From NCBI RefSeq assembly GCF_004681185.1, contig NZ_SRIF01000001.1, positions 1,116,001-1,180,000 of the forward strand: 64,000 nucleotides of DNA. Direction: 5' to 3'. The translations under genes were made by a program, and so were the position numbers. The DNA comes from Haloarcula amylovorans (GTDB taxonomy: Archaea; Halobacteriota; Halobacteria; Halobacteriales; Haloarculaceae). Position 1 is the first letter of the stretch; every line of letters begins with the position of its first letter. The notes below the pieces were generated by a model, which saw only the letters and a program-made list of their open reading frames with translations, ran no database searches and was not told the DNA's origin. Positions 7,465-16,068 of the stretch are shown here, in pieces.

Positions 7465-8802
7465 ATGGAACCACTGCGTGGTGACGAGTGGACGGTGGGC
7501 GAGACGGCAGTCGTCACGCGCGGTCGTCGAGTCGAGTGCGGGACGACCCGACCTGTTCTCGACGCCGGCGTGCGTCCGACGTTCGCGTGGGCCACCGATT
7601 CGGAGGCGATTGCCGCGAGCGGAGCCGTCGCCCTCGTGACCGCCGACGGCTCCTCGCGCTTCGCCGACGTGCAGACGGCCGCCGAGCGGCTCTTTGACCG
7701 CTGTGAGGTCCCAACGGGCCTGCCGAGCACCGCACGCCCCCGTCTGTTCGGTGGCTTCGCCTTCCACGAAGGAGACCGAGACGGCGACGACTCCCCGTGG
7801 AACGAATTTCCCGGGGCCGCCTTCTTCCTCCCTGAAGTGCAGGTGACCGAGAGCGACGGACAGACGTGGCTCACGACGACGGGCACCGGCTCGTCGGCCG
7901 CCGCCGAGGCCGACCAACGTCTCGAAACGTGGCGGGACCGACTGACCGATGCCGAAAGCCCCACACACACCACCCCGCCGGGCGTGGCCGACCGGGAGCG
8001 GACCCCCTCGCAGGCCGTTTGGCGTGATCAGGTGGGCAACGCGCTGGAGCGAGTCGAGCGCGGCCGCCTCCAGAAAGTCGTCCTCGCACAGGCGCTACGC
8101 GTGAGCCTCCGCGAGGAACTCTCGATACCCGCCGTGCTCGACCGACTGACCGAGACGTACCCCGACTGCTATCGCTTCATGTTCGCGCCGCCCGGCGACG
8201 GGACGTTCTTCGGCGCGACGCCGGAGCGACTGGTATCGCTTCGTGGCCGAACCGTCAGGACCGAGGCGTTGGCCGGGTCGACCGGCCGCGGCGACACCCC
8301 GGCCGAAGACGAGTGGCTGGCCGCGGAGCTGCTTGATAGCGAGAAGGACGTCCACGAACACCAGCTCGTCGCCGACGCTATCCGCGACCAGTTGGAGCCG
8401 TTCGCTTCCTCGGTACGCATCGGCGAGCGGACCGTCCGCCGACTGGCGACGGTCCAGCACCTCAGAACGTCTATCACGGCCGAACTCGAACGGGACGAAC
8501 ACGTCCTCTCACTGGTCGAGGCGCTCCACCCGACGCCCGCCGTCGGCGGCTTGCCGCCGGACGAGGCCCTGCGGACCATCCGCGAGACGGAAGCGTTCGA
8601 CCGCGGCTGGTACGCCGCGCCCATCGGTTGGGTCGACGCCGCGGGCAATGGGACGTTCGCCGTCGGCATCCGCTCGGCGGTCGCCCGCGACCGGACGGCC
8701 ACGCTGTTCGCTGGGGCCGGCATCGTCGCCGACAGCGACCCCGACAGGGAGTGGGACGAAGTGCAACTCAAGTATCGCCCGATACTGGACGAACTGGAGT
8801 GA
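7465..8802 (+). CDS. menF: isochorismate synthase
   Basis: A 445-residue enzyme converting chorismate to isochorismate, the first committed step to menaquinone. The C-terminal chorismate-binding domain has the general-base region LQKVVLAQAL, LAGSTGRGDTP, SEKDVHEHQLV, the HLRTSITAEL segment, LHPTPAVGGLP and IGWVDAAGNGTFAVGIRSA. The ATG at 7465 is taken as the start; a GTG one codon earlier is possible. Its TGA overlaps the GTG start of menD by 4 bp, so translation is probably coupled. The upstream region 7318-7464 is AT-rich, with no unambiguous TATA element. Confidence 0.95.
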   Translation: MEPLRGDEWTVGETAVVTRGRRVECGTTRPVLDAGVRPTFAWATDSEAIAASGAVALVTADGSSRFADVQTAAERLFDRCEVPTGLPSTARPRLFGGFAFHEGDRDGDDSPWNEFPGAAFFLPEVQVTESDGQTWLTTTGTGSSAAAEADQRLETWRDRLTDAESPTHTTPPGVADRERTPSQAVWRDQVGNALERVERGRLQKVVLAQALRVSLREELSIPAVLDRLTETYPDCYRFMFAPPGDGTFFGATPERLVSLRGRTVRTEALAGSTGRGDTPAEDEWLAAELLDSEKDVHEHQLVADAIRDQLEPFASSVRIGERTVRRLATVQHLRTSITAELERDEHVLSLVEALHPTPAVGGLPPDEALRTIRETEAFDRGWYAAPIGWVDAAGNGTFAVGIRSAVARDRTATLFAGAGIVADSDPDREWDEVQLKYRPILDELE

Positions 8803-10592
8803 CTCGCGTGGGCTATCCGAACGTCAACACGCTGTGGGCCGAGACGCTGGTCGAGGAACTCGTTGCCGGCGGCGTCGACGCGGTCTGTCTCTCGCCGGGC
8901 AGTCGCTCGACGCCGTTGACAGTCGCCTTCGCCGAGCATCCCGAGGTTCGTACGTTCTCGCACCTCGACGAGCGCTCCTCGGCGTTCTTCGCGCTCGGCC
9001 GCGCGCGCCGGACGGGAAAACCGACTCCACTCGTCTGCACGTCGGGGACAGCCGCGGCGAACTTCCACCCGGCGGTCATCGAGGCCACTCAGTCGGGTGT
9101 CCCGATGCTCTTGCTCACGGCCGACCGGCCGCCGGAACTCACCGACAGCGGCGCGAACCAGACCGTCGACCAGGAGAAACTGTACGGCGACGCGGTCCGC
9201 TGGTACCGTGACATGCCCGAACCCGAGGCCGAACCGCGGACGGTCAGAATGTTGCGGACCACCGCCGCTCGGTCGCTCGCCGCGGCGACCGGCAGCGACC
9301 CCGGCCCGGTCCATCTCAACTGCCGCTTTCGCAAGCCGCTCGAACCGACGCCGGTCCCCGACGAGGCTCCGGGCGGCGTGCCCGACGGCTGGGCCGATGG
9401 CGACCGACTGGCCGCCGAGGGTCGAGACGGCCCGTTCGTCCGGACCGGGCAAGGGACCCCCGAACTCCCGTCCGACGAAGTCGCACGTGTCGCCCGCGCC
9501 GTCGAGTCGGCTGACCGGGGGCTCCTCGTCGCCGGGCCCGACGACGACGGCCTCGCTCCTGACGAACTCGAAGCGCTCGCGAGCGCCACCGGCTTCCCGG
9601 TCCTAGCGGACCCGCTGTCGGACCTCCGATTCGGCCCGCACGTCGACCGCCTCGACGCACTGGTCTGTGGCGGCTACGACGCCTACCTCGGCGCTGATGC
9701 CGTCGCGTCGTGGGCCGACCCCGACGTGGTGTTGCGCTTCGGCGCGTCACCCACGTCCAAACCGCTCCGACAGTACCTCCGGGACGCGGACTGTCGCCAG
9801 TTCGTCGTCGACCCGGCGGGCGGATGGACCGAAGCCGAGTTCACCGCCTCGGACCTGTTGGTCGCTAACCCGAACGTCACCGCGAGCGCCCTCGCAGAGC
9901 GGGTCACGGAGCGGGGCGACGAGGCGTGGCGAGAACGGTTCGCGGCCGCGGAGCGCGCTCACTGGACCGCCATCGAAGACGCGCTCGCTTCCGACGACCG
10001 CTACTGGGAGGGCGGCGTGCTAGCTGACGTGACCCGGTTCGCGCCCGACCCGACGACGCTGTTCGTCTCCAACAGCATGCCGGTCCGCGACCTGGACCGC
10101 TTCGGCCGTCCCCGAACCGCGAACCTCACCGTCCTCGGCAACCGCGGTGCCAGCGGTATCGACGGTATCACCTCGACGGCGCTCGGCGCGGGCAGCGCGA
10201 CCGGCGACCCGCTGGTGCTGGTGACCGGCGACCTCGCGTACTACCACGACATGAACGGTCTGCTCGCGCTGGGCCGCTGCGACGTCGACGCGACCATCGT
10301 CCTCGTGAACAACGACGGCGGCGGCATCTTCGGGATTCTCCCCATCGCGGAGCACGACACCTTCGAGTCGCAGTTCCGGACGCCACACGGGCTGGACTTC
10401 GGCCCGACGGGCGACCTCTACGGACTGGAGTTCTGCCGCGTCGAGAATCGCGCGGCGTTCGGAGACGCCTTCGAGAAGTCGGTCGACAGTGAGGGCACGC
10501 AAGTTATCGAGATTCAGTTCGACGCCAGAGCGAGCCACGACCGGCGCGAGGAGTTGACTGAGCGCAGTCGTCGGGCTATCGCCACTCGCTGA
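8799..10592 (+). CDS. menD: SEPHCHC synthase (2-succinyl-5-enolpyruvyl-6-hydroxy-3-cyclohexene-1-carboxylate synthase)
   Basis: A 597-residue ThDP enzyme joining isochorismate and 2-oxoglutarate in menaquinone synthesis. The ThDP-activating Glu lies in HLDERSSAFFALG, followed by VCTSGTAAANFHPAVIEA. The cofactor-binding GDLAYYHDMNGLLAL...LVNNDGGGIFGILPI is canonical for MenD. It starts with GTG inside the menF stop (GTGA overlap). Its last 17 bp overlap the 3' end of the opposite-strand protease gene, so the two convergent genes share sequence. Confidence 0.96.
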   Translation: MTRVGYPNVNTLWAETLVEELVAGGVDAVCLSPGSRSTPLTVAFAEHPEVRTFSHLDERSSAFFALGRARRTGKPTPLVCTSGTAAANFHPAVIEATQSGVPMLLLTADRPPELTDSGANQTVDQEKLYGDAVRWYRDMPEPEAEPRTVRMLRTTAARSLAAATGSDPGPVHLNCRFRKPLEPTPVPDEAPGGVPDGWADGDRLAAEGRDGPFVRTGQGTPELPSDEVARVARAVESADRGLLVAGPDDDGLAPDELEALASATGFPVLADPLSDLRFGPHVDRLDALVCGGYDAYLGADAVASWADPDVVLRFGASPTSKPLRQYLRDADCRQFVVDPAGGWTEAEFTASDLLVANPNVTASALAERVTERGDEAWRERFAAAERAHWTAIEDALASDDRYWEGGVLADVTRFAPDPTTLFVSNSMPVRDLDRFGRPRTANLTVLGNRGASGIDGITSTALGAGSATGDPLVLVTGDLAYYHDMNGLLALGRCDVDATIVLVNNDGGGIFGILPIAEHDTFESQFRTPHGLDFGPTGDLYGLEFCRVENRAAFGDAFEKSVDSEGTQVIEIQFDARASHDRREELTERSRRAIATR

Positions 10593-11367
10593 GAGACTCT
10601 TCGAGCGTCCCCTCTGGAACCGCCGTCGTCTGTCCCTCCGTTTCCGGGAGTTCGGTGAAGGCCGTCTCGTTCTTGCTGAAGTCGGGTTGGTCGCCGCCAG
10701 TCGTGCTCCCCGAGACGACGCCGACGACATCCCCGTCCAGCGTCAGCAGCGGGCCGCCGCTGTTACCCTGCTGGACCGGCACCGTCGAGAGCAACCAGTC
10801 GATGCCGCGGGGTCGCTGATAGAAGCGTCCGAGCGTGATGAGCCACTTCCCGAGTCGGCCCGGGTGACCCACCGTAATCAGCGGGTCGCCGTATTCGAGG
10901 TCGGACGAGTCGCCGAGCGAGAGCGTCGGGACCGACACGTCAGTTTCGAGGAGTGCGAGATCGGGTCGCATGTCGTCGTAGTAACCGATTCGCTCAGCCG
11001 TGCCGGTCGTCTCGTCGAACGTCTCGACGGACATCGACGGCGCACCCATCACGACGTGAGCGTTCGTAACTATCTGTCCGTCGCCGACCGCCCACCCGGT
11101 CCCGCGTCGGCGGTCGGTCTCCAAGACGACGACCGAATCGCGGACCGTCTGTCCGGTCTCGGACGCTCGTTCCCTCGTCGCGTCGTCGAACGGTTCGGTC
11201 GGCGGTTCTTTCCCATCGACTTGGTTGCTAGCCGCTTCCGCCGCTGTTCGAACCTGTTCTTCGAGTGCGGAGCCGTCGTCCGGCAGTCGTTCGACGACGC
11301 CGGAACAACCGGAGAGTCCGGCCGCGGCAGCGAGCGACGCGAGCACCGAGCGGCGTGACCGGGCCAT
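10576..11367 (-). CDS. Tat-exported lipoprotein serine protease (S1C/trypsin-like)
   Basis: A 263-residue protein beginning with a twin-arginine signal and a lipobox, LSGC with Cys21, so it is probably exported folded and lipid-anchored. The protease domain has His104 (TNAHVVM), Asp136 (RPDLALLE) and Ser203 (QQGNSGGPL), a complete triad. There is no PDZ domain, unlike full HtrA. It sits between menD and menB on the other strand and overlaps menD by 17 bp at the 3' ends. A role in surface protein quality control is family-based inference. Confidence 0.9.
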   Translation of the reverse strand: MARSRRSVLASLAAAAGLSGCSGVVERLPDDGSALEEQVRTAAEAASNQVDGKEPPTEPFDDATRERASETGQTVRDSVVVLETDRRRGTGWAVGDGQIVTNAHVVMGAPSMSVETFDETTGTAERIGYYDDMRPDLALLETDVSVPTLSLGDSSDLEYGDPLITVGHPGRLGKWLITLGRFYQRPRGIDWLLSTVPVQQGNSGGPLLTLDGDVVGVVSGSTTGGDQPDFSKNETAFTELPETEGQTTAVPEGTLEESLSEWR

Positions 11368-11401
11368 ACCGCATCGAAGGGGGCCGAACGTATAGGGGTT
11401 A

Positions 11402-12367
11402 TCACAATCGCAGGACGGAGAACGTCAACACGGAGAATCCGAAAGGGAGCCACGTCCCACACAGCGCGATGATCCCGACGATAGAGAGAAAGCCGATGTC
11501 GAACGCGAGTAACGCCACCGGTGTGACGAGGCTCCAGCCACCGAAGACGAGCAACGCGACGCGGGGCATCGACTGGAGGTAGCCGACGACCAGCAGTCCG
11601 CACGCGCCGACGATAGCGTTGACGTAGAGTGGAAAGCCCGGCATCACTGTGGTGAATAGTAGCGTGGGGTAGAGAACGACCATGAACCCGAGTATCGTCA
11701 GTTCGTTGCCGGTCGGAAAGAGACGGAGACGGCGCTGGCCCGCTTCGACGCTCTCTCTGACGGAGTATCCCGAAGACGTGTTCCATACGCCGCTATCGCT
11801 GTTCCCGGCGGCTCCCGCGGCCGTGGCGCCTGTAGCGGCTCCGCCCGTTGCCGTCGCAGTGGTGGTCGTTTCGGTCGCACCCGTCTCCGCTGCGTTTTCA
11901 GTCCGGCTCGCGGTCCCCGTAGCCGCCTCCCGCTCGGTCCTCTCCTCGCGGACGCGTTCGCTCGCTCGCCGTTCGCGTCGCGTTCGATCTCCGCTCCGCC
12001 GTCGAGCGTGCCCGTCAGTCCCGCCGACCGAACCGTCCGCGTCGCCAGTATTCGAAGTTTCCCGGTTCGACTGCTCGCTCCCCGCTCCGTAGCCGGCGTT
12101 CCGCGCCGCTCTGGCAATATCGCTACCGCCCGGTTCGGGCTCGTTGTCGACGTAGGCGGCGTGGCCGACCCTGTCGTACCGCGCCCGCTCCGCTTCGTCG
12201 ACGAGGACGTCGCGGGCTTCGACGAGTTTGCGGGTCGCTACGCGAGCGTCGTCGTCGTCGCTCACATCGGGATGCGTCTCTTTCAGGCGCTCCCGATAGG
12301 CCGCTTCGATTTCGTCGGTCGTCGCGTCCTCGGCGACGCCGAGTAGCTCGTAGAACGTCTCGCTCAT
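11402..12367 (-). CDS. J-domain membrane protein
   Basis: A 321-residue protein with an N-terminal DnaJ domain (residues 4-66, TFYELLGVAEDATTDEI and the essential HPD tripeptide in KETHPDVSDD). A long disordered Gly/Ala/Glu/Arg-rich linker follows (about 75-205), then four predicted membrane segments at the C-terminus. It should recruit DnaK/Hsp70 to the membrane. It lacks the Gly/Phe, zinc-finger and substrate domains of DnaJ proper. It is probably co-oriented with, but not clearly coupled to, the protease gene 34 bp downstream. Confidence 0.88.
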   Translation of the reverse strand: MSETFYELLGVAEDATTDEIEAAYRERLKETHPDVSDDDDARVATRKLVEARDVLVDEAERARYDRVGHAAYVDNEPEPGGSDIARAARNAGYGAGSEQSNRETSNTGDADGSVGGTDGHARRRSGDRTRRERRASERVREERTEREAATGTASRTENAAETGATETTTTATATGGAATGATAAGAAGNSDSGVWNTSSGYSVRESVEAGQRRLRLFPTGNELTILGFMVVLYPTLLFTTVMPGFPLYVNAIVGACGLLVVGYLQSMPRVALLVFGGWSLVTPVALLAFDIGFLSIVGIIALCGTWLPFGFSVLTFSVLRL

Positions 12368-12426
12368 GGAGGGCTGGTATACCGTCTACTCTGAAACAGT
12401 CGCGTAAAAATCCACCTCCCCGATTA

Positions 12427-12732
12427 TCAGAACTCTCGGTCCGGCTCCCGCCGGGCGTCCGTCGACTGTTCGCGTGCGCTCGTCTCTGCCGTTTCAGTGA
12501 TTCGAGTGCCCGAGACGCCCTCGGTCTGTTGCCGTGCTAACTGCTCCAACGCGCTCGCGATACGCGCGAGGACGAGGATCAGTCGATAGAACAGGTAAAC
12601 ACACCACATCGCGACGATAGCGAGCAGGCCAAAGAGAACGGACCCCTGAATTACGAGGCTGTACGCGAGGACGAGGACCGAGAGTGCCGCGAGCCCGGTT
12701 TTGAGCGTCCGGTCGTTCGTTTCGGAGGACAT
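12427..12732 (-). CDS. small two-TM membrane protein, function unknown
   Basis: A 101-residue protein with two hydrophobic segments (about residues 15-30 and 33-55) and a polar tail rich in Thr, Glu and Arg. The start at 12732 (MSSETNDRTLK) is preferred over an in-frame ATG at 12882 that would reach into menB on the other strand. I do not recognise the family. It heads the three-gene minus-strand group lying inside the men locus. Confidence 0.75.
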   Translation of the reverse strand: MSSETNDRTLKTGLAALSVLVLAYSLVIQGSVLFGLLAIVAMWCVYLFYRLILVLARIASALEQLARQQTEGVSGTRITETAETSAREQSTDARREPDREF

Positions 12733-12784
12733 ACGTTCCCGATGCGCTCCGACCACGCTTAAAAGCGTTCGCCTTACAGCGAAT

Positions 12785-12790
12785 CTTTTT
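12785..12790 (+). promoter_or_regulatory. TATA-like element of menB
   Basis: CTTTTT is centred about 28 nt before the ATG at 12815, favouring that start over the ATG three codons earlier. Confidence 0.45.
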
Positions 12791-12814
12791 GCGGGGGGCG
12801 CTGTCATGCCCGGT

Positions 12815-13774
12815 ATGGTCTCAGAGCTATTCGATTCTGCCCGCTGGGAACCCGTCGAGCGGTTCGACTTCACCGACATCACCTATCACCGTTCGACGGA
12901 GACGGGCGCGGTCCGCATCGGCTTCGACCGTCCCGAAAAACGCAACGCCTTCCGCCCGGAGACGGTGGACGAACTCTCCAAGGCGCTGGACCACGCGAAA
13001 CGGCTCACTGACGTCGGCTGTGTCCTCATCACGGGGAACGGCCCCTCACCAAAGGACGGCGGGTGGGCGTTCTGTTCCGGCGGCGACCAAAGCATCCGCG
13101 GCGAGAGCGGATACGAGTACGAAGCAGACGAAGACAGCGAGTCGGCACGCGACTCGGAACGGGCGAGCGGGGAGCAACGCGACCCGCGAGACATCGGGGA
13201 CCCTGACGCCCCCGAGAACGTTGGTCGCCTCCACATTCTGGAGGTCCAGCGCCAGATTCGTCACATCCCCAAACCTGTCGTCGCCGTCGTTCCCGGCTGG
13301 GCCGTCGGCGGCGGCCACTCCCTGCACGTCGTCTGTGACCTCACCATCGCCAGCGAGGAGCACGCGAAGTTCCTCCAGACCGACCCCGACGTGGGCTCTT
13401 TCGACGGCGGCTTCGGCTCCGCCTATCTCGCCCGACAGGTCGGACAGAAGAAAGCCCGCGAGGTGTTCTTCCTCGGAAAGACCTACGACGCCGACGAGGC
13501 CGCCGAGATGGGCATGGTCAACGAGGCCGTCCCACACGACGAGTTAGAGGACACCGCTATCGAGTGGGCCGAGCGCATGAACGAGAAGTCCCCCACGGCG
13601 ATGCGGATGCTCAAATACGCGTTCAACCTCGACTCGGACGGCATGGTCGGCCAGCAGGTCTTCGCCGGCGAAGCGACCCGACTGGCCTACATGACCGACG
13701 AAGCCCAGGAAGGCCGCGACGCCTTCAACGAGGGACGAGAACCGGACTTCGACGACGTTCCCTGGCACTACTAG
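12815..13774 (+). CDS. menB: 1,4-dihydroxy-2-naphthoyl-CoA synthase
   Basis: A 319-residue crotonase-family enzyme that closes the second ring of the menaquinone head group from o-succinylbenzoyl-CoA. MenB hallmarks include FTDITYHRS, RIGFDRPEKRNAFRPETVDEL, GWAFCSGGDQSIRG, VVPGWAVGGGHSLHVVCDLTIAS and QTDPDVGSFDGGFGSAYLARQVGQKKAREVFFLG. The insert at about 110-150 is acidic, as is usual in haloarchaea. Its own promoter separates it from menF-menD. A T tract and two hairpins follow the stop codon. Confidence 0.96.
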   Translation: MVSELFDSARWEPVERFDFTDITYHRSTETGAVRIGFDRPEKRNAFRPETVDELSKALDHAKRLTDVGCVLITGNGPSPKDGGWAFCSGGDQSIRGESGYEYEADEDSESARDSERASGEQRDPRDIGDPDAPENVGRLHILEVQRQIRHIPKPVVAVVPGWAVGGGHSLHVVCDLTIASEEHAKFLQTDPDVGSFDGGFGSAYLARQVGQKKAREVFFLGKTYDADEAAEMGMVNEAVPHDELEDTAIEWAERMNEKSPTAMRMLKYAFNLDSDGMVGQQVFAGEATRLAYMTDEAQEGRDAFNEGREPDFDDVPWHY

Positions 13775-13780
13775 ACCACG

Positions 13781-13785
13781 TTTTT
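13781..13785 (+). terminator. T-tract terminator candidate of menB
   Basis: Five T residues starting 7 nt after the menB stop codon, followed by hairpin-forming sequence. Confidence 0.35.
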
Positions 13786-13850
13786 CACCGGGAGGTTCGC
13801 GCTCGCTGCTGGCGATCGCTCAACCCCCGGCGAAAAACGGGGCGAAAAGG

Positions 13851-13879
13851 CCGGAATCGCCGCGCCGCGGCGATTCCGG
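13851..13879. repeat. 29 bp palindrome (14 bp arms, 1 nt centre)
   Basis: The arms CCGGAATCGCCGCG (13851-13864) and CGCGGCGATTCCGG (13866-13879) are perfectly complementary. The RNA or DNA would form a very stable GC-rich stem. It lies downstream of menB and may be a transcription-end structure or a protein site. Confidence 0.7.
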
Positions 13880-13933
13880 TACAACGCGGTCTCGACTACC
13901 GCGACCGCCAACCGCCAAACGCCTGCCGTACCG

Positions 13934-14050
13934 CTACCGCGACATCAACGCTCCTGTGTCTTGTTTCACGAGCGCGATAGTCTCGTACTTCTCCGTGTCG
14001 ACTTCGAGCGTGACGATGCTGGACCAGTCGCCGATTCCGGTCGCCGAACC
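13934..14050 (-). pseudogene. orphan coding-like fragment without start codon
   Basis: On the minus strand the segment ending at the TAG at 13934-13936 reads ATGIGDWSSIVTLEVDTEKY followed by ETIALVKQDTGALMSR. Its GC3 is nearly complete and its composition is acidic haloarchaeal. No ATG, GTG or TTG precedes it in frame before the reading dissolves into the antisense of menA. It may be the C-terminal relic of a deleted gene, or a fortuitous frame. The product is not recognised. Confidence 0.35.
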
Positions 14051-14086
14051 ACAGTCGCTTTGGGGGTTCCGTCCCGAGTTCCGGCA

Positions 14087-15046
14087 ATGAGTGCAGCGAC
14101 GGCAGACATCTCGAAGCGGAAGGCGTGGCTCATGGCGGCCCGGCCACAGACGCTCCCCGCGGGGGCCGCGCCGGTCGTCGTCGGTATGGGACTGGCCGTC
14201 CATGCGGACGTGTTCGCCCCGCTTCCGGCGCTCGCGGCACTGGTCGGGGCGTTGCTCATCCAAGTGGGCACGAACTTCGCCAACGACTACTACGACGCGG
14301 TGAAGGGCGCAGACACGGACGAGCGACAGGGCTTTACGCGAGTGACCGCCGGCGGGCTCATCGAACCCGACGCAGTCAAGCGAGCGATGATTCTCACCTA
14401 CGCGCTGGCCGTCGTCGTCGGCGTCTATCTCGTCGCCATCGGCGGCCTCCCCATCGTCGTCGTCGGTCTCTCAGGCATCGCCGCCGGCGTCCTCTACACC
14501 GGCGGTCCCTTCCCCTACGGCTACCGCGGGCTGGGCGACCTGTTCGTCTTTGTCTACTTCGGACTGGTCGCCGTGACAGGGACCTACTACGTGCAGGCCG
14601 TGGCGAGCATGCCCGCCGTCGGCACGTTCCCGATGGGGCTCCCCGAGGGCAGCGTCACCGCTGCGGCGATAACCGCCAGTCTCCCCGCCGCCGGCCTCTC
14701 GACGGCCATCCTCGTCGTCAACAACGTTCGGGACCGAGAGACGGACATGGCCGCCGGAAAGAAGACGCTGGCCGTCTACCTGGGTTACGGCTGGAGCCGC
14801 GTGGAGTTTCTCGCCGTCGTCGGCATGGCCTACGTCGTTCCGATACTGTTCGCGCTCGACACCGAATACGGCCTCTGGGCGCTCGCGCCGCTTCTCTCCC
14901 TCCCGCTGGCTGCATCGGTGGCGAAGACGGTGCTGACCCGAACTGACGGCGAGGCGCTGAATCCGGCGCTGGAACGCGTCGGACAGACGCTGTTCGTCCA
15001 CTCGCTGCTGTTCGCCGCCGGACTCGCGTTCCCTCAACTCCTATGA
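14087..15046 (+). CDS. menA: 1,4-dihydroxy-2-naphthoate polyprenyltransferase
   Basis: A 319-residue integral membrane UbiA-family enzyme that attaches the isoprenoid side chain to 1,4-dihydroxy-2-naphthoate. The two Asp-rich metal/diphosphate motifs are visible as [15 protein letters not shown] and [18 protein letters not shown], with about eight membrane helices between and after them. The ATG at 14087 is chosen; an in-frame ATG at 13961 would add a tail with non-haloarchaeal codon use. Its stop overlaps the menC start by 4 bp (ATGA). Confidence 0.94.
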   Translation: MSAATADISKRKAWLMAARPQTLPAGAAPVVVGMGLAVHADVFAPLPALAALVGALLIQVGTNFANDYYDAVKGADTDERQGFTRVTAGGLIEPDAVKRAMILTYALAVVVGVYLVAIGGLPIVVVGLSGIAAGVLYTGGPFPYGYRGLGDLFVFVYFGLVAVTGTYYVQAVASMPAVGTFPMGLPEGSVTAAAITASLPAAGLSTAILVVNNVRDRETDMAAGKKTLAVYLGYGWSRVEFLAVVGMAYVVPILFALDTEYGLWALAPLLSLPLAASVAKTVLTRTDGEALNPALERVGQTLFVHSLLFAAGLAFPQLL

Positions 15047-16068
15047 AGGTATCTTCGTTCTCGCTTCCGCTGGATTCGCCGCTCGAAACCGCCAGCGGGA
15101 CCATCGACGAGCGCAGGGGATTCGTCGTTCGCAGCGACCACCGCGGCGAGACGGGCGTCGGCGAGGCGACGCCGCTGCCCGGCTGGACGGAATCGCTGGA
15201 CGACTGCCGTGTGGCGCTCGACGGTGCGACCGCACTCCGCGAACTCGACTCCGCCGAGGTGCCCGCGGCCCGTCACGGGGTCGCCACCGCGCTATCGGAC
15301 GCCGATGCGCGAGCCGACGAAATCCCCCTCTATCGGTGGCTCGACGCCGACAGCGCCGACCGCCGCTGTCGGTCGGTCCCAGTCAACGCCACCGTCGACG
15401 ACGGGACGCCAGCGGAGACTGCCGACGCTATCGCCGAGGCCACCGAATCGGGCTTCGACTGCTGTAAACTGAAAGTCGGCGCACGTTCGGTCGAGGAAGA
15501 CGTAGAGCGCGTTCGGCGGGTCAGAGAACGAGTCGGCGACGACGTGACGCTCAGAGCGGACGCCAACGGCGCGTGGACCCGCGCGGAAGCCGACTCTGCG
15601 TTCGAGGCGTTCGAGTCGCTGGCCGTCGAGTACGTCGAGCAGCCGCTCGCGGCCGACGACCTCGCTGGCCACGCGGACCTTCGTGGAGGAAGCGTCGGCG
15701 TCGCCCTCGACGAGTCGCTGGCCCAGAAACGGGTTGGCACCGTCTTCGACGCCGACGCCGCTGACGTGCTGATTCTAAAGCCGATGGTACTGGGCGGTCC
15801 CGGTGACGCCTACACGCTGGCGATGCAGGCCCGTGAGCGCGGTATCGAGCCAATCGTGACGACGACCATCGACGCCGTCGTCGCCCGCCTCGCCGCGGTC
15901 CACGTCGCCGCGGCGATTCCGAACGTGGCGGCGTGCGGACTGGCGACCGGCGACCGGCTCGCTCGTGACCTCGCGCCGGACCCGACGACCATCTCGGAGG
16001 GCCGGATCTCCGTGCCGCAGTCGGCCGGCCTCGGCGTCGACCCCTCGGAGGTGCGAACCGATGCGTGA
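15043..16068 (+). CDS. menC: o-succinylbenzoate synthase
   Basis: A 341-residue enolase-superfamily enzyme dehydrating SHCHC to o-succinylbenzoate. The catalytic Lys sits in CCKLKVG, the Mg2+ ligands in LRADANGAW, EYVEQPLA and ALDESLA, and the second Lys in VLILKPMVLGG. It overlaps menA by 4 bp and menE by 8 bp, so the three genes form a tightly coupled operon. Confidence 0.93.
   Translation: MKVSSFSLPLDSPLETASGTIDERRGFVVRSDHRGETGVGEATPLPGWTESLDDCRVALDGATALRELDSAEVPAARHGVATALSDADARADEIPLYRWLDADSADRRCRSVPVNATVDDGTPAETADAIAEATESGFDCCKLKVGARSVEEDVERVRRVRERVGDDVTLRADANGAWTRAEADSAFEAFESLAVEYVEQPLAADDLAGHADLRGGSVGVALDESLAQKRVGTVFDADAADVLILKPMVLGGPGDAYTLAMQARERGIEPIVTTTIDAVVARLAAVHVAAAIPNVAACGLATGDRLARDLAPDPTTISEGRISVPQSAGLGVDPSEVRTDA

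Larger units (their letters stand above)
13775..14086. other. 312 bp menB-menA intergenic region
   Basis: It holds a T tract (13781-13785), a small CCCCG/CGGGG hairpin (13825-13842), a 29 bp near-perfect palindrome (13851-13879), and a minus-strand stretch with good haloarchaeal codon usage but no start codon (13934 to about 14050). The menA promoter is not clear; a weak GCTTTGG near 14058 has the right spacing. Confidence 0.6.

Noticed and set aside
8169..9452. Long minus-strand frame (427 codons) under menF/menD
   Set aside because: It is antisense to two well-supported genes; long mirror frames are common at this GC3.
13961..14086. N-terminal extension of menA by 42 codons
   Set aside because: Codon use is not haloarchaeal and UbiA proteins start close to [14 protein letters not shown].
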